Shown here: in pieces, positions 54,716 to 64,000 of the stretch
How positions within the stretch are numbered: the first letter of the stretch is position 1
Layout: each line of letters starts with the position of its first letter
NCBI RefSeq assembly: GCF_002234595.1
Contig: NZ_NMUL01000008.1
Location: forward strand, 163,408 to 227,407
DNA from: Amycolatopsis vastitatis
GTDB lineage: Bacteria; Actinomycetota; Actinomycetes; Mycobacteriales; Pseudonocardiaceae
Direction of reading: 5' to 3'
Length of the DNA stretch: 64,000 nt
The notes under the pieces: generated by a model
Told to the model about the DNA's origin: nothing
What the model saw: only the letters and a program-made list of their open reading frames with translations
The model's database searches: none
Made by a program: the position numbers and the translations under genes

Positions 54716-56230
54716 TCACTGCACGTCGACCCAGTCGAGCGTGCGGCCGACAGCCTTCTGCCAGCCCGCGTAGCCCTCGGCGCGCTGTTCGTCGCTCCAC
54801 GACGGCGTCCAGCGCTTGTCCTCGTTCCAGTTCTGCTCGAGCTCGTCGGTCGACTTCCAGAACCCGACGGCCAGCCCGGCTGCGTAGGCGGCGCCGAGCG
54901 CGGTGGTCTCGGCGACGACCGGCTTCGACACCGGCACGCCGAGGATGTCCGCCTGCATCTGCATGCACAGCTCGTTGGCGGTGACGCCGCCGTCCACCCG
55001 CAGCACGTCGAGCGTGACGCCCGAGTCGTTCTGCATCGCCTCGACGACGTCGCGGGTCTGGTAGCAGATCGCTTCCAGGGTCGCCCTGGCCAGGTGGGCG
55101 TTGGTCGTGGCGCGGGTCAGGCCGACGATCGCGCCGCGGGCGTCCGAACGCCAGTACGGCGCGAACAGGCCGGAGAACGCCGGGACGAAGTAGATGCCGC
55201 CGTTGTCCTCGACCTGGCGGGCCAGGCTTTCGCTCTGGGACGCGCCGCTGATGATGCCCAGCTGGTCGCGCAGCCACTGCACCGCCGAGCCGGTGACGGC
55301 GATCGAGCCTTCCAGGGCGTAGACCGGCTTGTCGTCGCCGAACTGGTAGCACAGGGTCGTCAGCAGGCCGTGCTTCGAGCGGACCAGCTCCTGGCCGGTG
55401 TTGAGCAGCAGGAAGTTGCCGGTGCCGTAGGTGTTCTTGGCCTCGCCGGGCCGGAAGCAGACCTGCCCGACGGTGGCGGCCTGCTGGTCGCCGAGGACGC
55501 CGGTGATGGCGACCTCGCCGCCGAGCGGGCCGTCCGCGCGGGTGGTGCCGAAGCCCGGGTTCGACGACGGCCGGATCGCCGGGAGCATCTGCCGCGGGAC
55601 GTTGAAGAACGACAGCAGCTCGTCGTCCCAGTCGAGGGTTTCGAGGTCCATCAGCATGGTGCGGGAGGCGTTGGTCGGGTCGGTGACGTGGACGCCGCCG
55701 TCCGGGCCGCCGGTGAGGTTCCAGATGAGCCACGAGTCCGTGGTGCCGAAGAGGGCGTCGCCCTTCTCGGCGTCCTCGCGCACGCCTTCGACGTTCTCGA
55801 GGATCCACTGCAGCTTGCCGCCGGAGAAGTAGGTGGCCGGTGGCAGGCCGGCCTTGCGGCGGATGACGTCGCCCTTGCCCTCCCGCTCGAGCGCGGAGGC
55901 GATCCGGTCGGTGCGGGTGTCCTGCCAGACGATCGCGTTGCCGTACGGGCGTCCGGTGCGGCGGTTCCAGACGACGGTGGTCTCGCGCTGGTTGGTGATG
56001 CCGAGCGCGGCCAGGTCGTTCACGGTCAGGCCGGCCTTGTTGAGCGCGGTCGCGATGACCGAGCGGGTGCGTTCCCAGATCTCGGTGGCGTCGTGCTCGA
56101 CCCAGCCCGGCTTGGGGAGGATCTGCTCGTGCTCGAGCTGGTGGCGGGCGATCTCGTTGCCACCGTGGTCGAAGATCATGAAGCGGGTGCTGGTGGTGCC
56201 CTGGTCTACGGCGCCGACGAAGTCAGGCAT
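54716..56230 (-). CDS. glpK: glycerol kinase
   Basis: 504 residues, normal length. FGGY start [50 protein letters not shown] and the second FGGY signature [20 protein letters not shown]. It phosphorylates glycerol at sn-3. Middle gene of the glp operon. Confidence 0.96.
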   Translation of the reverse strand: MPDFVGAVDQGTTSTRFMIFDHGGNEIARHQLEHEQILPKPGWVEHDATEIWERTRSVIATALNKAGLTVNDLAALGITNQRETTVVWNRRTGRPYGNAIVWQDTRTDRIASALEREGKGDVIRRKAGLPPATYFSGGKLQWILENVEGVREDAEKGDALFGTTDSWLIWNLTGGPDGGVHVTDPTNASRTMLMDLETLDWDDELLSFFNVPRQMLPAIRPSSNPGFGTTRADGPLGGEVAITGVLGDQQAATVGQVCFRPGEAKNTYGTGNFLLLNTGQELVRSKHGLLTTLCYQFGDDKPVYALEGSIAVTGSAVQWLRDQLGIISGASQSESLARQVEDNGGIYFVPAFSGLFAPYWRSDARGAIVGLTRATTNAHLARATLEAICYQTRDVVEAMQNDSGVTLDVLRVDGGVTANELCMQMQADILGVPVSKPVVAETTALGAAYAAGLAVGFWKSTDELEQNWNEDKRWTPSWSDEQRAEGYAGWQKAVGRTLDWVDVQ

Positions 56231-56260
56231 GGGTGGTTCTCCTCTTTCGGAACGGCGAGG

Positions 56261-57082
56261 TCAGGCGGCGGGCTCGAGGTCCTTGGCGGGCATGCTGTCC
56301 AGCGGGGCGTCGGCGGGCAGGTGACGCTCGATCAGGTACTTGTAGATCGCGCCGCCGATGACCGCGCCGATGACCGGCGCCACGATCGGGATCCACCAGT
56401 AGGGGAACCCGTACTGGTCGGTGAACGCCGTGTCGTAGCCGGTCAGCCAGGACGCCAGGCGCGGGCCGAAGTCACGGGCGGGGTTGATCGCGTAGCCGGC
56501 GTTGGTGCCCCAGGCCATGCCGATGGCGACGACGAGGAAGCCGACGACGACCGGGGCGAGGTTCGCGGCCGGGGCGGTGTTGCGCAGGTCGGTGATCGCG
56601 AAGATCACCAGGACGAGGATCGCGGTGCCGATGATCTGGTCGCGGAAGGCGCCCCAGTCACCGACCGGCAGCGAGCCGTTGCCCGGCAGGGTGGAGAACA
56701 CGCCCTGGGTCTTGATCGTCAGGCCCGGGTCCTTGGCGTTGAGGACCTCGGTGTAGTTCCAGCGCACCAGCATCGCGGCGAGGAACGCGCCGGCGGTCTG
56801 CGCCAGGGCGTAGGGGGCGACCTTGCGCCATTCGAAGCCCTTGAACACCGCCAGCGCGATGGTCACGGCCGGGTTCAGGTGTGCGCCGCTGATCCGCGAA
56901 GCGACGTAAACACCGAGCGTGACGCCGAGGCCCCAGGCCCAGGCGATGCTGTCGTGGTCCCCGATGCCCGCGGCGACGACCTGCGCCACCACCCCGCACC
57001 CGAACAGGATGAGGATCATCGTTCCCACGAACTCGGCGGCCATTTCGCCGGCGAGTCCACGGGCCTTGAGGCTTCGCACCAT
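56261..57082 (-). CDS. glpF: glycerol uptake facilitator (aquaglyceroporin)
   Basis: 273 residues from ATG 57082. Six helices with both NPA boxes: SGAHLNPAVTIALAVFKG and AGYAINPARDFGPRL; the D after NPAR is typical of glycerol-conducting members. First gene of the operon, with two IclR-like operators in the divergent region. Confidence 0.95.
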   Translation of the reverse strand: MVRSLKARGLAGEMAAEFVGTMILILFGCGVVAQVVAAGIGDHDSIAWAWGLGVTLGVYVASRISGAHLNPAVTIALAVFKGFEWRKVAPYALAQTAGAFLAAMLVRWNYTEVLNAKDPGLTIKTQGVFSTLPGNGSLPVGDWGAFRDQIIGTAILVLVIFAITDLRNTAPAANLAPVVVGFLVVAIGMAWGTNAGYAINPARDFGPRLASWLTGYDTAFTDQYGFPYWWIPIVAPVIGAVIGGAIYKYLIERHLPADAPLDSMPAKDLEPAA

Positions 57083-57168
57083 TGCTTTCCTCCACAAAGG
57101 ACCTTGTCCCCCTACTGGTGGCTGAAAGTTAAGTTCGCCACCATCGCGGGTCAACGGACCCGGGTCGG

Positions 57169-57208
57169 CATTGTCGAACGGCCGGAGTGGATGTTCGACA
57201 TTGTCGAA
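57169..57208. promoter_or_regulatory. IclR-type operators between glpF and iclR
   Basis: TTCGACATTGTCGAA (57194-57208) is a perfect palindrome. A second site with one good arm, CATTGTCGAAC (57169-57179), lies 25 bases away. Together they could repress both divergent promoters. Confidence 0.7.
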
Positions 57209-57224
57209 TCGTGGCCGGTCGAGT

Positions 57225-57230
57225 TAGGGT
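57225..57230 (+). promoter_or_regulatory. -10 box giving a leaderless iclR mRNA
   Basis: TAGGGT ends six bases before GTG 57237; there is no ribosome site. Confidence 0.5.
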
Positions 57231-57236
57231 CTCGCC

Positions 57237-57989
57237 GTGCCCGGTCCGATCCAGTCCATCGAGCGCGCCGCCGCGATCCTGAGGTTGCTGGCGCGCGGCT
57301 CGGGGCGTCTGGGCGTCGGCGAGATCGCCGAGTCGCTCGAACTGGCGAAGGGCACCGCGCACGGGATCCTGCGCACGCTGCAGGGCGTCGGGTTCGTCGA
57401 GCAGGACCGCGACAGCGGCAAGTACCAGCTCGGCGCGGCGCTGCTGCACCTGGGCACGAGCTACCTCGACGTCAACGAGCTGCGGTCCCGGGCGATCAAC
57501 TGGGCCGACGCCCTGGCCGCGCGCAGCGGCGAGGCGGTCCGGATCGGCGCGCCCCTGGAGGGCCGGGTGCTCGTCGTGCACCACGTGTTCCGGCCGGACG
57601 ACAGCCTGCAGACCCTCGACGTCGGGACGCTGCTGCCGCTGCACGCGACCGCGCTGGGGAAGGTCCTGCTGGCCTACGACACGACGCTGAAGGCGGACCC
57701 GGAGCCGTACACGCGCCGCACCCTGGTCACCCAGACGGCGATCAAGCGGGCGTGTGCGAAGGTACGGGAGGCGGGCTGGGCGGCGGAGAACGGCGAGATG
57801 ATCTCCGGCGAGGCCGGGATCGCCGCCCCGATCCGCGGCCACGGCGGCATCGTGGTCGGCGCGATCGGGGTGTCCGGAGCGGTGGAGCGCATCTGCGAAC
57901 CGGACGGCGGCCCCAGCCCGAGGCTGCTGGGCCACGTCCGCGACGCCGCGCGCGCGGTGTCGCGTGACCTGGGTGCGTCCCGATGGTGA
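57237..57989 (+). CDS. IclR-family regulator of the glycerol locus (GylR-like)
   Basis: 250 residues. N-terminal winged helix ([40 protein letters not shown]) and C-terminal GAF-like effector domain ([32 protein letters not shown]). By context it senses glycerol or glycerol-3-phosphate and controls glpFKD and the second kinase gene that follows ten bases later. Confidence 0.92.
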   Translation: MPGPIQSIERAAAILRLLARGSGRLGVGEIAESLELAKGTAHGILRTLQGVGFVEQDRDSGKYQLGAALLHLGTSYLDVNELRSRAINWADALAARSGEAVRIGAPLEGRVLVVHHVFRPDDSLQTLDVGTLLPLHATALGKVLLAYDTTLKADPEPYTRRTLVTQTAIKRACAKVREAGWAAENGEMISGEAGIAAPIRGHGGIVVGAIGVSGAVERICEPDGGPSPRLLGHVRDAARAVSRDLGASRW

Positions 57990-57999
57990 AGGGAGGGGC

Positions 58000-59949
58000 A
58001 TGGTCCAGCGGTACGTGATGTCCGTCGACCAGGGCACCACCTCCACGCGGTGCATCCTGTTCGACGCCCGCGGACGGCTCGTCTCGGTGGTGCAGCGCGA
58101 GCACCAGCAGCACTTCCCGCGCCCCGGTTGGGTCGAACACGACGCCGTCGAGATCTGGCGGAACCTGTCCCGGATCGTGCCGCAGGCCCTCGCCGACGCC
58201 GGCGCGACCGCGGACCAGGTCGTCGGCCTCGGGATCGCCAACCAGCGCGAGACCACCGTGCTGTGGGACCGGCGCACCGGCAACCCGGTCGGGCGGGCGA
58301 TCGTCTGGCAGGACACCCGCACCGACGCCATGCTCGAGCAGCTCGCCCGCGAGCCGGGCGCCGACCGCGTCCGGCAGCTGTGCGGCCTGCCCCTGGCCAC
58401 GTACTTCTCCGCGCCCCGCATCCGCTGGCTGCTCGAACGCACGCCGGGCCTGCGCGAGCGCGCCGAGCGCGGCGACGTCCTCTTCGGCACCATCGAGAGC
58501 TGGCTGATCTGGAACCTCACCGGCGGCGCCGAGGGCGGCGTGCACGTCACCGACGTCACCAACGCCTCGCGCACCATGCTGATGAACCTGCGCACGCTCA
58601 ACTGGGACGACGAGCTCCTGGAGTTCTTCGACGTCCCGCGCGCGATGCTGCCGGAGATCCGGTCGTCGACCGAGGTCTACGGGACGACGTCCCGGGTGGT
58701 GCCGGGCATCCGGATCGCCGCGGCGCTCGGCGACCAGCAGGCGGCCCTGTTCGGCCAGACGTGCTTCGCACCCGGTGAGGCGAAGTGCACGTACGGCACC
58801 GGCAGCTTCCTGCTGCTCAACACCGGCCCGACGCCGGTGCTGTCCACCCACGGCATGCTCACCACGGTCGGCTTCAAGATCGGCGACGAGCCGGCGGTGT
58901 ACGCCCTGGAAGGCTCGATCGCGGTCACCGGGTCGCTGGTGCAGTGGTTCCGCGACGGCCTGGAGCTGATCGGCAGCGCCCCGGAGATCGAGACGCTGGC
59001 GCGCACGGTCGAGGACAACGGCGGCTGCTACATCGTGCCTGCCTTCTCCGGGCTCTTTGCGCCGCACTGGCACAGCGAAGCACGCGGCGTGATCGCCGGG
59101 CTGACGTCGTACATCACGAAGGGCCACCTGGCGCGGGCGGTGCTGGAGGCGACCGGCTGGCAGACGCGCGAGGTCGTCGACGCGATGAACGCCGACTCCG
59201 GGCTGGCGCTCTCGACGTTGAAGGTCGACGGCGGGATGACCGCCGACAACCTGCTGATGCAGTTCATCGCCGACGTCCTCGACGTGCCGGTGGTCCGCCC
59301 GATGGTGGCGGAGACGGTGTCGCTCGGCGCGGCCTACGCGGCCGGGCTGTCGGTCGGGTACTGGCCGGACCTGGAGGGGCTGCGGCGCAACTGGCACCGG
59401 GCGGGCCAGTGGCTGCCGGCGATGGACCCGGCCCGCCGCGACAGCGAGTACGCGCACTGGCGCCAGGCGGTGGAGCTGACGTTCGGCTGGATGCGCCCGG
59501 CCCCGGCGGCGGCCGCGCCCGGCTCGGACCTGGTCGAGGTGCTGCTGGCCGACCACCGCCGGTTCGAGCAGCTGCTGCGCGACCTGCGCAACGCCGAGGC
59601 CGACCGCCCGGCCCTGGTCGCGGAGCTGGCGGCCCTGCTGGTGGCGCACGCGACGGCGACCGAGCGGATCGTCCGCCCGGCCGCGCCCGGTTCGCCGTTC
59701 GCCGAAGATCTCCTGGCGGTCCTGGACGGCGACGACTTCGAGAAGGCGTTGCTGCGCCTGGAAAACATCGCGGACGCGCACGTCCGCGGCGAGGAACGCG
59801 GGCTGCTGAACGAGCTGCGCCGCACGATGTCCACTTCGGACCGGACGGGGCTGGGCCGCGCGTTCGTCGCGGAACGCCGCCGCCAGCTGGACTTCGGCTG
59901 CGGCGAACCGGACCACATCCGCGAACTCGGCGACCGCCTGAAGCTCTAG
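58000..59949 (+). CDS. glycerol kinase with C-terminal hemerythrin-like (HHE) extension
   Basis: 649 residues, about 145 longer than GlpK. Residues 1-500 are a complete FGGY kinase ([60 protein letters not shown]), clearly paralogous to glpK at 54716. After a [11 protein letters not shown] linker, about 509-649 form an all-helical domain with [11 protein letters not shown] (D-H at 518-519), [10 protein letters not shown] and [17 protein letters not shown], which match three of the four HHE hemerythrin helices; the second-helix histidine near [15 protein letters not shown] is lost. Iron or redox sensing linked to kinase activity is a guess. It is 10 bases after the IclR gene, with GGGAGGGG upstream. 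Confidence 0.82.
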   Translation: MVQRYVMSVDQGTTSTRCILFDARGRLVSVVQREHQQHFPRPGWVEHDAVEIWRNLSRIVPQALADAGATADQVVGLGIANQRETTVLWDRRTGNPVGRAIVWQDTRTDAMLEQLAREPGADRVRQLCGLPLATYFSAPRIRWLLERTPGLRERAERGDVLFGTIESWLIWNLTGGAEGGVHVTDVTNASRTMLMNLRTLNWDDELLEFFDVPRAMLPEIRSSTEVYGTTSRVVPGIRIAAALGDQQAALFGQTCFAPGEAKCTYGTGSFLLLNTGPTPVLSTHGMLTTVGFKIGDEPAVYALEGSIAVTGSLVQWFRDGLELIGSAPEIETLARTVEDNGGCYIVPAFSGLFAPHWHSEARGVIAGLTSYITKGHLARAVLEATGWQTREVVDAMNADSGLALSTLKVDGGMTADNLLMQFIADVLDVPVVRPMVAETVSLGAAYAAGLSVGYWPDLEGLRRNWHRAGQWLPAMDPARRDSEYAHWRQAVELTFGWMRPAPAAAAPGSDLVEVLLADHRRFEQLLRDLRNAEADRPALVAELAALLVAHATATERIVRPAAPGSPFAEDLLAVLDGDDFEKALLRLENIADAHVRGEERGLLNELRRTMSTSDRTGLGRAFVAERRRQLDFGCGEPDHIRELGDRLKL

Positions 59950-59975
59950 TGTCGCGCGGCTGGAGCCGTGTCCCG

Positions 59976-60062
59976 TGCGCCCCAATGTGGCGTTGGTTGC
60001 GTCCAACGCACCGAACGCCACATTGGGTGCGCTGGACGCACCGAACGCCACATTGGGGCGCA
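59976..60062. repeat. inverted/direct repeat element with PNVAFGA-coding unit
   Basis: Perfect 19-base arms TGCGCCCCAATGTGGCGTT (59976-59994) and 60044-60062 flank an inner copy of the right arm's core (60014-60027). GCACCGAACGCCACATTGGG occurs twice, 30 bases apart (60008 and 60038). On the minus strand the unit translates as PNVAFGA. It lies between the kinase and the MFS gene and may act as terminator. Confidence 0.75.
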
Positions 60063-60240
60063 TCGCCCGGCCGCTCTCCACGAACCTCGGACCGGCGACA
60101 CCAGCGGGCCGGCGTCCGGAAAACGGTTGCCTGCCCGAGGCTTCGTCTGTCAGGGTTTCCCCAGTCGTCCGGACCCGCCTTGGCCGGACCGTGTCCCTCC
60201 GCCCGGCCTTCAGAGATGCCCGGCGGCCGTGAGGACTTCC

Positions 60241-61419
60241 ATGCCGTCCACTGTCTCCGGATATCGCTTTGTGCTGCGCGTTCCCGGCGCCGCTGCCTTC
60301 TTCTTCACCGCCGCCGCGGGACGCGCCGGCATCGCCATGACCGGCCTCGGCCTGGTCTGGCTGCTCCACGCCCGCACCGGCTCCTACGGCACCGCCGGCC
60401 TCGCCGCCGCCGGGTTCGCCCTCGCCGAAGCCGTGCTCGGCCCGCAGCTCGCGCGGCTGGTCGACCGGTTCGGCCAGACCCGCGTCCTGCCGTTCTCCGT
60501 GGCCGCCCACGGCATCGCCATCGCCGGTGTCGTCCTCTCGCCCGTCCCGGCGGCCATCGCCTCCGCGGTCTGCGCCGGCGCGGCCGTCCCCCAGCTCGGC
60601 GCCCTCTCCGCGGCCCGCTGGGCGCACCTGCTGCGCGAGCGACGGGCCGATGAACTGCCCACGGCCTTTTCGCTGGAGTCAATGGCCAACGCCACCGCAT
60701 TCCTCCTCGGGCCCGTCCTGGTCACCGCGCTCGGAGCGGCCGGCCACGCGACCCTGGCCAGTACCATCGCGGCGGCCTTGGTCGTGGGCGGCGGTGCGGC
60801 CTTGGCCGCTCAACGCCGTACCGCGCCGCCGCTCGCCCGCGAGCGCGCGCACGCCGAACGCACCCTGGCGCAACCGGCTTTCGTTCGCCTCGCCCTGCTC
60901 AACCTGGCCATCGGGCTGTACTTCGGCACCATGGGCGTTTCGGTGAGCGCGTTCGCCACGGAGCACGGCGTGCCCGGCGCGGCCGCGCCGATCTTCGCCG
61001 CAGCCGGTCTCGGCGGCTTGGTTTCGGGCTGGCTCTACGGGCTGCGCCGGCACCGCGCCCCGGCCCAGCTCCAGCTCGTCGTCGCGACCGCGTATCTGAC
61101 GGCCACCGCGCTGCTGCTTCCCCTTGCCCCGGCCGCGAGCTGGCTCGGGACCGCCGTGGTGGTCACCGAGGCCGCGGTCCCGCCCACGCTCGTCCTGCTG
61201 AACGTCCTCACCGAGAAAGCCGCTCCCCCTGCGGTCCTCACTCAGGCGTTCACCTGGAACAACTCCCTGAGCATGGCCGGTTCGGCGGCGGCGGCGTTCC
61301 TCGCCGGCCGCACCGTCGACGGGTTCGGCGCTTCCACCGCCTTCGCACTGGCCCCCGTGGCCGGGCTCGTCCTCCTCGTGCTGTCCGTCGTCCACTGGCG
61401 GTGCACCGCACCGGAATAG
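60241..61419 (+). CDS. MFS transporter
   Basis: 392 residues, about 12 helices. Motif A-like loop RLVDRFGQTRVLPFS follows helix 2 and the second half begins near FVRLALLNLAIGLYFGTMGV. It is a drug-efflux-type MFS protein; substrate unknown. The start at 60241 has GAGGA upstream. Upstream frames read through the repeat element. Confidence 0.85.
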   Translation: MPSTVSGYRFVLRVPGAAAFFFTAAAGRAGIAMTGLGLVWLLHARTGSYGTAGLAAAGFALAEAVLGPQLARLVDRFGQTRVLPFSVAAHGIAIAGVVLSPVPAAIASAVCAGAAVPQLGALSAARWAHLLRERRADELPTAFSLESMANATAFLLGPVLVTALGAAGHATLASTIAAALVVGGGAALAAQRRTAPPLARERAHAERTLAQPAFVRLALLNLAIGLYFGTMGVSVSAFATEHGVPGAAAPIFAAAGLGGLVSGWLYGLRRHRAPAQLQLVVATAYLTATALLLPLAPAASWLGTAVVVTEAAVPPTLVLLNVLTEKAAPPAVLTQAFTWNNSLSMAGSAAAAFLAGRTVDGFGASTAFALAPVAGLVLLVLSVVHWRCTAPE

Positions 61420-61425
61420 GCGACG

Positions 61426-62259
61426 CTAGGCGCCCCGGAGGCAGCGGCTGCTCTCCCGCACCACCAGCTCGGCCTCGACGGTCGCGCGCGCCGGGGCCGG
61501 GACGCCGTCGATGCGGGCCTCCAGCACCGCCAGCGTCTGACGGCCCGCCGCGACGAAGTCCTGGCGGACCGTCGTCAGCGGGGGTGCGAAGTACGCCGCT
61601 TCCGGGACGTCGTCGAAGCCGACGACGTGCGCGTCGCGCGGGACCCGCATCCCCGCTTCGGTGAAGGCCGCGAACAGGCCGAGTGCCATGTGGTCGTTGG
61701 CCGAGAACACCGCGCCGACGCCCGGTTCGACGGCCAGGGACTGCCCGGCCCGGTAGCCGGAGCGCGCGGACCAGTCGCCGCGGACGACCGGGGGGATCTC
61801 CGCGCCGTGGCGTTCGAGGGTTTCGCGCCAGCCGCGCTCGCGGGCGCGCGCGATGGGACCGTCTTCGGGGCCGCCCAGGTGCCAGACCGTCGGGTGGCCG
61901 AGCGCCAGGAGGTGCTCGGTAGCGCGGCGCGCGCCTTCGTACTGGCCGGTGGACGCGGCCGGGATGAGCGGGATGCCGGGGACCGGCGCCATCTCGGCGA
62001 CGAGCCGCGCGTCGAGCACGATGATGCCCGCCACGCCCTGCAGCCTCAGCCCCGCCGCGGCCGCCATCACCGCCGCGCCGCTGTGGCCGGTCACGCTGAA
62101 GACGCTGACCTCGTATCCCTGCTCGCGGGCGGCCGCGCGGAGGCCGTGCAGCACGGGCCCCGTCACGGTGGCCGCGGTGGCGATCACCCCGAGGGTGCCG
62201 CGCGGGTGGAGGACCGGCGCGCGGAGCGGGCCGTCGGGACCTGCGTCGTCCACGGACAT
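61426..62259 (-). CDS. LacI-type ligand-binding protein lacking the HTH
   Basis: 277 residues. The whole protein is the periplasmic-binding-like effector domain of LacI regulators: RGTLGVIATAATVTGPVLHG, ARERGWRETLERHGAEIP, AVFSANDHMALGLFAAFTEA and VVGFDDVPEAAYFAPPLTTV RQD. No helix-turn-helix precedes it, and no HTH frame is found upstream. No signal peptide, so it is not an exported binding protein. The -10 TAACAT six bases before ATG 62259 supports this start. It could be a ligand sensor partnered with another protein, or a naturally truncated regulator. Confidence 0.8.
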   Translation of the reverse strand: MSVDDAGPDGPLRAPVLHPRGTLGVIATAATVTGPVLHGLRAAAREQGYEVSVFSVTGHSGAAVMAAAAGLRLQGVAGIIVLDARLVAEMAPVPGIPLIPAASTGQYEGARRATEHLLALGHPTVWHLGGPEDGPIARARERGWRETLERHGAEIPPVVRGDWSARSGYRAGQSLAVEPGVGAVFSANDHMALGLFAAFTEAGMRVPRDAHVVGFDDVPEAAYFAPPLTTVRQDFVAAGRQTLAVLEARIDGVPAPARATVEAELVVRESSRCLRGA

Positions 62260-62265
62260 GGAGTG

Positions 62266-62304
62266 ATGTTAGCGATCACACCGGTGGACGTGAACTTTGT
62301 TCAC
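62266..62304. promoter_or_regulatory. -10 box and palindrome upstream of the HTH-less gene
   Basis: TAACAT (minus, 62266-62271) lies six bases before the start codon, suggesting a leaderless mRNA. The perfect palindrome GTGAACTTTGTTCAC (62290-62304) lies in the divergent region shared with the DUF1996 gene. Confidence 0.5.
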
Positions 62305-62509
62305 CTTCCATAAATAACGAACAGGTAACGGCGAGATCGCGGCTTGAACCGCTTCCGGACGGCGGCCGTTCCCCCCAATGCCGGAACCAAGTGACACCGG
62401 ACGCGGTCCCCCGATTCCCGCGCCCCGGTGCCGCTCCCCGGGTTCCGCGCGTTTCCCGACCGGGCACGCAGCTTTCTTCGGCGTGCCCGGAAAACCGAAC
62501 GAGGTGAAC

Positions 62510-63961
62510 ATGGCCCGGAATACCACCCGCTCCCCCGCCACGGGCAGACATCGCATCACCCGCCGCACGAAGATCGCGACCGGCGGTCTCGCCCTCGCCA
62601 TCGCGGTCGGGGGCATCGTCGTCGCGACCACGGCCGGGCGAACCGGCGAAGCGAGCGCCGACCCCGTCGACAAGTCCTTCTTCATCGACATCACGAAGGT
62701 CCCCGCCGGTTCCAACGTGAACAAGGCGTTGCAGCAGAAGGGCGCGCGAGGCACGTTCACCGTGGACTGCGGCCGCAACGAGAACCAGCACTTCAACCCC
62801 GACAACTTCATCGCGCAGCCGGGCATCAAGAACGGCGCCCAGCACCTGCACGACTACGTCGGCAACCTGTCGACGAACGCCGACTCGAACAACAAGAGCC
62901 TCGTCAAGGCCGGCACCACCTGCAAGAACGGCGATAAGTCCGCCTACTTCTGGCCCGTCGTCCGCATCGACACCGGTGACGCCGAGAAGAACCCACCCGG
63001 CAAGGACCCGAAGGGCGACCGCGCGCAGAGCGAGCAGGACAAGGCCAGCTCCCAGGTCGACTGCCCGGACGTCGCGAGCAAGCTGCCCGACGTCCCGGAC
63101 CAGGCGATGGACGAGGTGAACCGCAACCTCGACCTGCTCGACAAGCAGATCGACGAGGCGAACAAGCGGATCGCGAACGGCGACCTGAAGACGCCGCAGG
63201 ACATCCAGAACGCCGTGGTCGGCCCGCTGAAGGACAAGCGGGTGGCCACCATCGACCGGATCGCCATCGCCATCGGCCGCCGCGCCGCGAAGCCGACCAA
63301 CCTGGGCGGGCTCGCGCCGTGCGTGCTCAAGCAGAACGGCAAGGGCGGGCTCGACAACGGCGGCGGCAACAGCAACGGCCAGCCCGCCGAGCTCCCCGGC
63401 GTGAACGACAAGAACGAGGTCGGCGACAACGACGGCGAGATCCAGCGCGTCCAGTCGGCGACGATCACGTTCACCAGCGGCGGCGCGGGCAAGGTCGTCG
63501 CGATGCCGCAGTTCCTCCGCATCCTCTACGGCGACGCCAAGCAGAGCACCAACGGCCCGGCCAACGCACGGGCCAGCTGGACCTGCACCGGGTTCGAGGA
63601 CCGGCTCACCGACAAGTACCCGATCTGCCCGCAGAACAGCAAGGTGGAGCGGATCCACGCCTTCCCGAACTGCTGGGACGGCAAGAACATCGACAGCACC
63701 AACCACCGCACGCACATCGTGTTCTCCGACCAGCAGGGCAAGTGCCCGAAGGGTTTCCAGAACGTGCCGCAGCTGGTGATCAAGCTGGTCTACAACATCC
63801 CGCGGGACATCCAGCTCAAGGGCCAGTACAAAGTGGACGCCTTCGCGCAGGAGAAGCACAACCCCCGCTCGGACCACGACGACTTCGCCAACGTCATGGG
63901 CCAGCGCCTGATGAACCAGGCCGTCAACTGCATCAACACCGGCAAACGCTGCAGCCAGTAG
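62510..63961 (+). CDS. secreted or anchored DUF1996 protein
   Basis: 483 residues from ATG 62510 (GAGGTG upstream). A twin-Arg-containing basic start (RHRITRRTKIATGG) precedes one hydrophobic segment (LALAIAVGGIVVATTAG), then the DUF1996 domain: NQHFNPDNFIAQPGIKNGAQ HLHDYVGN and later ICPQNSKVERIHAFPNCWDG and THIVFSDQQGKCPKGFQ. A charged, coiled-coil-like insert (DEVNRNLDLLDKQIDEANKR) splits the domain at about 200-290. The family occurs in fungal and actinobacterial secreted proteins; biochemical role unknown. Confidence 0.82.
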   Translation: MARNTTRSPATGRHRITRRTKIATGGLALAIAVGGIVVATTAGRTGEASADPVDKSFFIDITKVPAGSNVNKALQQKGARGTFTVDCGRNENQHFNPDNFIAQPGIKNGAQHLHDYVGNLSTNADSNNKSLVKAGTTCKNGDKSAYFWPVVRIDTGDAEKNPPGKDPKGDRAQSEQDKASSQVDCPDVASKLPDVPDQAMDEVNRNLDLLDKQIDEANKRIANGDLKTPQDIQNAVVGPLKDKRVATIDRIAIAIGRRAAKPTNLGGLAPCVLKQNGKGGLDNGGGNSNGQPAELPGVNDKNEVGDNDGEIQRVQSATITFTSGGAGKVVAMPQFLRILYGDAKQSTNGPANARASWTCTGFEDRLTDKYPICPQNSKVERIHAFPNCWDGKNIDSTNHRTHIVFSDQQGKCPKGFQNVPQLVIKLVYNIPRDIQLKGQYKVDAFAQEKHNPRSDHDDFANVMGQRLMNQAVNCINTGKRCSQ

Positions 63962-63969
63962 CCCAGCGG

Positions 63970-64000
63970 TCGTGAGTGGTGAAGCGGGTTAGAGACCCGC
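63970..64000. repeat. partial CGTGAGTG-type hairpin at the right edge
   Basis: GTCGTGAGTG, then GCGGGT-TAGAG-ACCCGC. It begins like the 26185 hairpin and has the same TTAGA centre; the rest of the right arm lies beyond the window. Confidence 0.6.

Noticed and set aside
60008..60057. CRISPR-like direct repeats of 20 bases
   Set aside because: Only two copies plus inverted arms; hairpin geometry fits a terminator or dispersed element.
57742..60627. 961-codon minus-strand open frame
   Set aside because: Antisense to the fused glycerol kinase; no domain, no ribosome site.

Overview
The window is very GC-rich DNA (third codon positions almost all G or C) with GTG starts, many leaderless promoters, SARP regulators, an actinobacterial GlgA/GlgC pair, and lipoprotein-type sugar importers without their own ATPase. 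It reads as chromosome of a filamentous actinomycete. The style is most like Amycolatopsis or another Pseudonocardiaceae, which is inference from gene content. No rRNA, tRNA, insertion sequence, phage gene or CRISPR array was seen.

Layout: 1-700 holds the 5' end of an EF-G paralogue behind a leader ORF, and a decayed 2'-5' RNA ligase gene. 836-6557 carries a MerR regulator, a secreted SdrD/Cna-B-like protein, glgA-glgC (glycogen/glucan synthesis) and three very small genes. 6738-14202 carries a quinone reductase, an AfsR-type SARP facing a small secreted protein, a carboxylesterase facing a PucR regulator, and a TIGR01777 epimerase.

14642-24587 is a compact type IV pilus locus: three paralogous secreted proteins, one Fn3-like secreted protein, major pilin, PilT, PilB, PilC, two prepilin-like proteins and a 666-residue PilX/adhesin-like protein, with the prepilin peptidase convergent at the end. 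It is followed by a 21-bp-phased palindrome array, a universal stress protein and a second SARP region (26185-29066).

30762-45103 is a plant cell wall locus: arabinanase, pectinesterase, two pectate lyases, an eight-gene operon (sugar-binding lipoprotein, two permeases, YesL-like protein, two Gfo/Idh/MocA oxidoreductases, a DUF6807/PmoA-like protein, PL1 lyase), a third oxidoreductase and a LacI regulator. AGCGCT-centred operators lie beside TTGACA promoters. The extracellular enzymes would cut pectin and arabinan, the importer would take up oligomers, and the oxidoreductases would modify them inside.

45131-52999 holds single metabolic and resistance-type genes, including a DUF318-type permease with a CsoR-like operator, a TetR/oxidoreductase pair sharing one operator, and an E. 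coli-type argG. 53010-59949 is a glycerol locus: glpF-glpK-glpD facing an IclR regulator, which is followed by a second glycerol kinase with an extra hemerythrin-like C-terminal region. The window ends with an MFS transporter, a LacI-type ligand-binding protein without its HTH, and a DUF1996 secreted protein.
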